A DNA stretch of 8,678 nt, taken from NCBI GenBank assembly GCA_018609925.1, contig JAHEOG010000063.1, positions 1-8,678 on the forward strand, given 5' to 3'. Positions within the stretch are counted from its first letter, which is position 1. Each line of letters opens with the position of its first letter. The notes beneath the pieces are model-generated. The model saw only the letters and a program-made list of their open reading frames with translations, did no database searches and was not told the origin of the DNA. The DNA comes from Gammaproteobacteria bacterium (lineage in GTDB: Bacteria > Pseudomonadota > Gammaproteobacteria > Thiohalorhabdales > Thiohalorhabdaceae). Made by a program: the position numbers and the translations under genes. Positions 5,584-8,678 of this stretch are shown here, in pieces.

Positions 5584-7311
5584 TTATTGCGATCGGTGGA
5601 CGCGGTTCCTTCCAGCATTCTTGGCGATGTAGAGGGCCTCATCGGCGGCACGGGTCAAGTTTCGCAATGACGGCTCGTCGCCTTGTGCTTCCGCGACTCC
5701 GAAGCTGAGTGTTATCCCATCGCCCTCGGGCTGGCATTGGGACGCAATCTGGCCGCGGATTCGCTCGGCGAGCGCTACCGCGCCATCGAGGTCAGTTTCG
5801 GGCGCTAGAATGACGAACTCCTCGCCACCCCAGCGGGCGACCAGGTCGCTGGCCCGCGCCTGCTCTTGTAGAAATCCAGCGACTTCCTTGATGATCCGAT
5901 CGCCGGTCTGGTGGCCGAATGCATCGTTCCACCATTTCAAGTGATCGATGTCGGCGAAGACCAGGCTCAGATGCCGCCCGTGACGCCGATTGACCTCGAT
6001 CTGGCGTTCCGCCTCTTCGTCGAATCGGCGGCGATTGGGCAACCCCGTGAGGAAATCTACGTCGGCGGCCCTTGACTTGGTGACATCGCGGACAAGCGCG
6101 TAGAAGCCGGCCACGGAACCATCCGTGCGCAAGCTCGGCGAGTAATCCACCGAGATCACGGTTTCACCAGCATTAGGAAACCTGACCGCTTCCTCGTAAC
6201 TGACCGCTTCGCCTTGTTGCAGGACACGATCCATGTAGGGCCGGACATTCTCATAGGCGGAGGGGCCGATGATTTCCCATACGGGCTTACCCAAAACCTC
6301 CCCGATGGGCCATCCAAACCAGTCCGCATAGGCGGCATTCACCTCGCGATAGCGGCGATTGGCGTCGACAAACGCCACCAGGATCGGCAGGGCGTCCACG
6401 AGGTGGTGGCGCCGCTCGGCCTCGAGCTCGTAGGCCCGCGCGCGATACAGCACTGCGGCTAGCAAGCCTGCCAGGATTTCAACGAAGTCTCGGTCGGACT
6501 CCGCGAAGGCATTGCATGTACTCGAGAAAACCTTGAGCACACCGAAGCGTTGGTCGCCCTGCAGGAGGGGCGCGAGAACGCCCGAGCGGAAACCCATATC
6601 GGAGGCCTGGCTGCCAAACTGGGTGCGAAGGTCGGTCTGGGTATCCGCAACCAACAACACTTCGCTGGCCGCATAACAATAACCGGAAAGACTTCCCTCG
6701 ATCGGCAGGCGCATCCCCTCGAGGCCCTCGGAAACCCCGGCAACGGCCCGATAAACCATCTCCCCATCTTGGTGTTCCTCTACGACAGCGCCCTCGGCCC
6801 CCGACAGATGCATGGCGGTCTGGGCAACGCGCTCACGGTCCCGTGTGAGCTCCAGTTGCTCGTGGTCAAGTAAGTGGCGTAGCTCAAGAATGACGTTGAA
6901 GGCATCGGCTGGCTCGCTCCGGCTTCCCAACGGGGCGCGACGCTGTAGGAATCCGAAGCCGGCGATTTCCCCTCCCGAGTCGGTAATCGGGTCGACCCGC
7001 CAGGCGGTTCGACCCGCCGTGCCATCGACCCAATCCTCGATTTCACCCTCAAAACCGCACCCGTCATCGAGGCAACGTCGCAAACGATCCAGGGAAATGC
7101 GTTCTGTGCCGTCGCCGTGGCTCGTACCAGCCACTCCTAGGGGCTCCCCGACGACCTCAGAGGCGCGCCAGCCAGTGACTCGTTCCCAGGCCGGGTTGGC
7201 GTAGACGATGACCGGGCCGAATGGGTCGAGCTGAGCATCGGTGACGAAAACCGTGTCGGCCATGCAGTCAAGAAGGCGGCGTGGCAGCCATTCGAGAAAC
7301 TGTTGGGCCAT
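5584..7311 (-). CDS. Diguanylate cyclase, PAS-GAF-PAS-GGDEF
   Basis: The protein has 575 residues and no membrane helices, so it is probably cytosolic. It should make cyclic di-GMP from two GTP. PAS 1 spans about 15-125 (VFVTDAQ, VYANPAWERVTGW). A GAF domain covers about 158-292 (SLSGYCYAASEVLLVADTQ). PAS 2 covers about 303-412 (NAAYADWFGW, YALVRDVT), and GGDEF runs from about 415 (DFLTGLPNRRRF) to 573. The active-site loop GGEEF is intact at 495-499. The inhibitory site RASD (486-489) sits exactly five residues before it, so product feedback is expected. Start choice: ATG at 7309-7311 has GGAG 6 bases upstream; an in-frame ATG at 7321-7323 would add four residues. The gene follows kaiB by about 120 bases, implying that KaiB/KaiC state feeds into cyclic di-GMP signalling. 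The sensory ligands are unknown. Confidence 0.93.
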   Translation of the reverse strand: MAQQFLEWLPRRLLDCMADTVFVTDAQLDPFGPVIVYANPAWERVTGWRASEVVGEPLGVAGTSHGDGTERISLDRLRRCLDDGCGFEGEIEDWVDGTAGRTAWRVDPITDSGGEIAGFGFLQRRAPLGSRSEPADAFNVILELRHLLDHEQLELTRDRERVAQTAMHLSGAEGAVVEEHQDGEMVYRAVAGVSEGLEGMRLPIEGSLSGYCYAASEVLLVADTQTDLRTQFGSQASDMGFRSGVLAPLLQGDQRFGVLKVFSSTCNAFAESDRDFVEILAGLLAAVLYRARAYELEAERRHHLVDALPILVAFVDANRRYREVNAAYADWFGWPIGEVLGKPVWEIIGPSAYENVRPYMDRVLQQGEAVSYEEAVRFPNAGETVISVDYSPSLRTDGSVAGFYALVRDVTKSRAADVDFLTGLPNRRRFDEEAERQIEVNRRHGRHLSLVFADIDHLKWWNDAFGHQTGDRIIKEVAGFLQEQARASDLVARWGGEEFVILAPETDLDGAVALAERIRGQIASQCQPEGDGITLSFGVAEAQGDEPSLRNLTRAADEALYIAKNAGRNRVHRSQ

Positions 7312-7317
7312 TCGTGG

Positions 7318-7321
7318 CTCC
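7318..7321 (-). promoter_or_regulatory. Ribosome binding site supporting the diguanylate cyclase start
   Basis: GGAG on the minus strand is 6 bases upstream of ATG at 7309-7311. The alternative ATG at 7321-7323 has only a GGA about 6-7 bases upstream, so the inner start is preferred, though not decisively. Confidence 0.5.
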
Positions 7322-7336
7322 ATCTCGTGTCCATCA

Positions 7337-7353
7337 ACGAGAGTTCGTCTCGT
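7337..7353 (-). promoter_or_regulatory. Small perfect hairpin ahead of the diguanylate cyclase start
   Basis: On the minus strand ACGAGA and TCTCGT pair perfectly around CGAAC, ending about 13 bases before the outer ATG. Stems of this size can tune translation or mRNA stability in the kaiB-cyclase gap. No promoter was recognised in the gap, which favours co-transcription. The role is inferred only from position. Confidence 0.3.
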
Positions 7354-7430
7354 CAATGGCTCGCCTTGACTTTCCTGGGCTGCCACGGGGCGGCGGCGCT
7401 GGTGTCGCGCTTCGGTTGATGGCCGCCCGG

Positions 7431-7742
7431 CTACGAGTCGGTCTCCAGATCGGCCAGGAAGCGATGCAGGCGGTCCCGTTCCGAGAGATCGCCGTAAAGC
7501 ACGGAGATTTCGCCGTCCTCGGTCGTCTTCAGCAGGGTGGGCGTGGCGAATACCGAGTGTGTGAGGCCCTGTTCGGGCTGTTCCAGCATGTCGACCTCGT
7601 AGTATTGAAGGTCGCTGCGCCCCATGTGCTCGAGCATGCGGGCGAGATTGGCGCGTGCGCGCTGCGAGCGCGGCGCGGTGCCGGTCACGAACAGCGTCAG
7701 CACCGGCATTGGCGACTCGCCTGTACCTTCCTGGGTGCTCAT
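7431..7742 (-). CDS. kaiB: KaiB-family protein
   Basis: The 103-residue protein is a single KaiB/thioredoxin-like domain. LTLFVTGTAPRSQRARANL (15-33) matches the first strand and helix of cyanobacterial KaiB. YYEVDMLEQPEQ (47-58) matches the second strand, FATPTLLK (65-72) carries the conserved cis-Pro motif, and YGDLSERDRLHRFL (83-96) is the C-terminal signature. KaiB binds the KaiC ring and, in cyanobacteria, switches fold to do so. The ATG overlaps the kaiC stop as ATGA, with GGGGAG 5 bases upstream, so translation is coupled. Outside cyanobacteria KaiB-KaiC pairs are linked to stress, redox or timing roles; whether this one oscillates cannot be told. No KaiA is seen. Confidence 0.92.
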   Translation of the reverse strand: MSTQEGTGESPMPVLTLFVTGTAPRSQRARANLARMLEHMGRSDLQYYEVDMLEQPEQGLTHSVFATPTLLKTTEDGEISVLYGDLSERDRLHRFLADLETDS

Positions 7743-8678
7743 CGCTGCTCCCCCTCATCGCCGGCGGCATTGACGGGGGTTTGCGCGCTCGCGTCGTCGC
7801 CCTCAGGATCACGGCGCCGTTGGATCTGCTCGCGGCGAGCCCACTCCAGGCGATCCGCCTCGGTCACCTCGCCTTCCTCGAGCTCCAGCTCGGCCGCGAG
7901 GCGGCGGCGCTCCTGTTCGGCCTGCTCGATGCGGCGCTCGAGATCGACTCGACGCTGCTCGCGCTCCTTTTGCCGGCGGCGCTCGGCCGCGGCCTCCTCG
8001 CTCTCCTTCACCGCACGCGCCGTGCCCATCAGCACCTCGGCGCCGTGCTCGTAGACATCGGCGAGGTCGATGCCCGCATCGGACAGCAGCAGCTCGCGCT
8101 GCTGATTCGAGTGGGCCGAGCCCCGCGATTTGACGATGGAAAGGGAGCGGTTGCGCTCGCCGGCCCGGACGTTGTAATCGAGGACGATCCAGCTGTCCGC
8201 GAGGGTCGAGACCTGGCCCTGCGTGGCCTCGCCTTCCGGGTCCTGCTCGCCGCTCAGCGAGGTGAGCACGGTGGTGATCCCCCGGCGCCGGACCAGGTCG
8301 ATCAGGTGCTCGGTCGCCATGTGCGAGCCCTCGGTAGCGCTGGCCTTGAGCAGCGCGGAAACCGGGTCGATAACCAGGCAGTGCGGTTGGAACGCGTCGA
8401 GCAGGCGGCGAATGATCAAAAAGTGCTCGGTCACGCGCGCAGCGTAGGCGGACCGATCCCGGAAGCACACGAGTCCGGCCTCGATGGGTCCGCGCAGGTC
8501 GACCCCGACGGAGGCCAGATTGCGCACGTACGGTCCTTCCAGCTCGTCGAAACTGATGTAGAGCGTGCGCTCGCCCCGCCCGGCGGCGGCCTCCGCGAAG
8601 CTGCCCGCGAGTGTTCTCTTGGCGGTGCCCGGCCGACCGGAGATCAGCAGGCTCGAGCCGCGGTAGATGCCGCCGCCG
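7739..8678 (-). CDS. kaiC: KaiC-like ATPase, C-terminal part, with coiled-coil tail
   Basis: The right edge cuts the gene; 312 residues are visible, corresponding to a CII-type RecA-fold domain plus tail. Numbering visible residues: Walker A region GRPGTAKRT at 14-22, the SFDE acidic pair at 42-45, Walker B CLVIDPVSALL at 100-110, and VSTLADS at 156-162. The last aligns with the ISTITDT segment of cyanobacterial KaiC, so the Ser-Thr phosphorylation pair is retained. IVKSRGSAHS at 181-190 matches the conserved MRGS region. After about residue 222 comes a roughly 68-residue Glu/Arg-rich coiled coil (RRRQKEREQRRVDLERR), then a disordered acidic end. The Walker A Lys is followed by Arg (AGA codon, 8615-8617) rather than the expected Thr/Ser. 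A CI domain may lie upstream. It overlaps kaiB by 4 bases. Confidence 0.9.
   Translation of the reverse strand, partial: GGGIYRGSSLLISGRPGTAKRTLAGSFAEAAAGRGERTLYISFDELEGPYVRNLASVGVDLRGPIEAGLVCFRDRSAYAARVTEHFLIIRRLLDAFQPHCLVIDPVSALLKASATEGSHMATEHLIDLVRRRGITTVLTSLSGEQDPEGEATQGQVSTLADSWIVLDYNVRAGERNRSLSIVKSRGSAHSNQQRELLLSDAGIDLADVYEHGAEVLMGTARAVKESEEAAAERRRQKEREQRRVDLERRIEQAEQERRRLAAELELEEGEVTEADRLEWARREQIQRRRDPEGDDASAQTPVNAAGDEGEQR

Noticed and set aside
5440..5670. Plus-strand 76-residue frame with a strong ribosome binding site
   Set aside because: It overlaps the end of the cyclase gene antisense, has a low-information sequence, and its ribosome binding site is part of a palindrome; kept only as a finding about the repeat.
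7312..7812. N-terminal extension of the diguanylate cyclase to a 742-residue protein
   Set aside because: The extra residues are Arg-rich and run through kaiB in another frame; a good ribosome binding site and the PAS start support the start at 7311.

Overview
The window is high-GC DNA, and nearly all protein genes lie on the minus strand. The organism is probably a gammaproteobacterium. A priB gene sits between rpsF and rpsR, yajC-secD-secF is in its usual order, and a DUF2232-type membrane protein appears to follow rpsR, as I recall from Ectothiorhodospiraceae-like lineages. Family-level placement is only a guess.

Region 1 (1-1356, minus) is the ribosomal protein S6 operon: candidate promoter, rpsF with a TTG start and a long acidic tail, priB, rpsR in a four-ligand zinc form, and the first 33 codons of a DUF2232-like gene running off the left edge. 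Region 2 (1378-4569, minus) is yajC-secD-secF, with gaps of 9 and 3 bases and a candidate promoter ahead of yajC. Its products form the proton-driven SecDF-YajC accessory complex of the Sec translocon.

Region 3 (4501-5583) is mostly non-coding. Nothing is visible at 4570-4662. An imperfect inverted repeat lies at about 4663-4791. A striking tandem array follows at 4805-5191: seven 55-56 bp units, each with a strong hairpin and an AT-richer tail. The array runs without a break into the 5' end of a tRNA-Leu(CAA) gene (5190-5275, plus), and the first nine bases of the tRNA are also the start of every repeat unit. The hairpin stems carry paired compensatory changes. Beyond the tRNA lie a weak hairpin, a possible small Cys/His-rich ORF, a 7-bp-arm inverted repeat and a 14-bp tandem duplication.

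Region 4 (5584-8678, minus) is a compact signalling module. A KaiC-like ATPase (5' end outside the window) overlaps a KaiB-like protein by 4 bases, and about 120 bases on comes a PAS-GAF-PAS-GGDEF diguanylate cyclase. This suggests a KaiBC timing or redox switch with cyclic di-GMP as output. The KaiC Walker A motif has Arg where the Mg-coordinating Thr/Ser is expected. No kaiA is visible.

The two things most worth following up are the hairpin array fused to the tRNA-Leu gene and the KaiC-KaiB-diguanylate cyclase operon.
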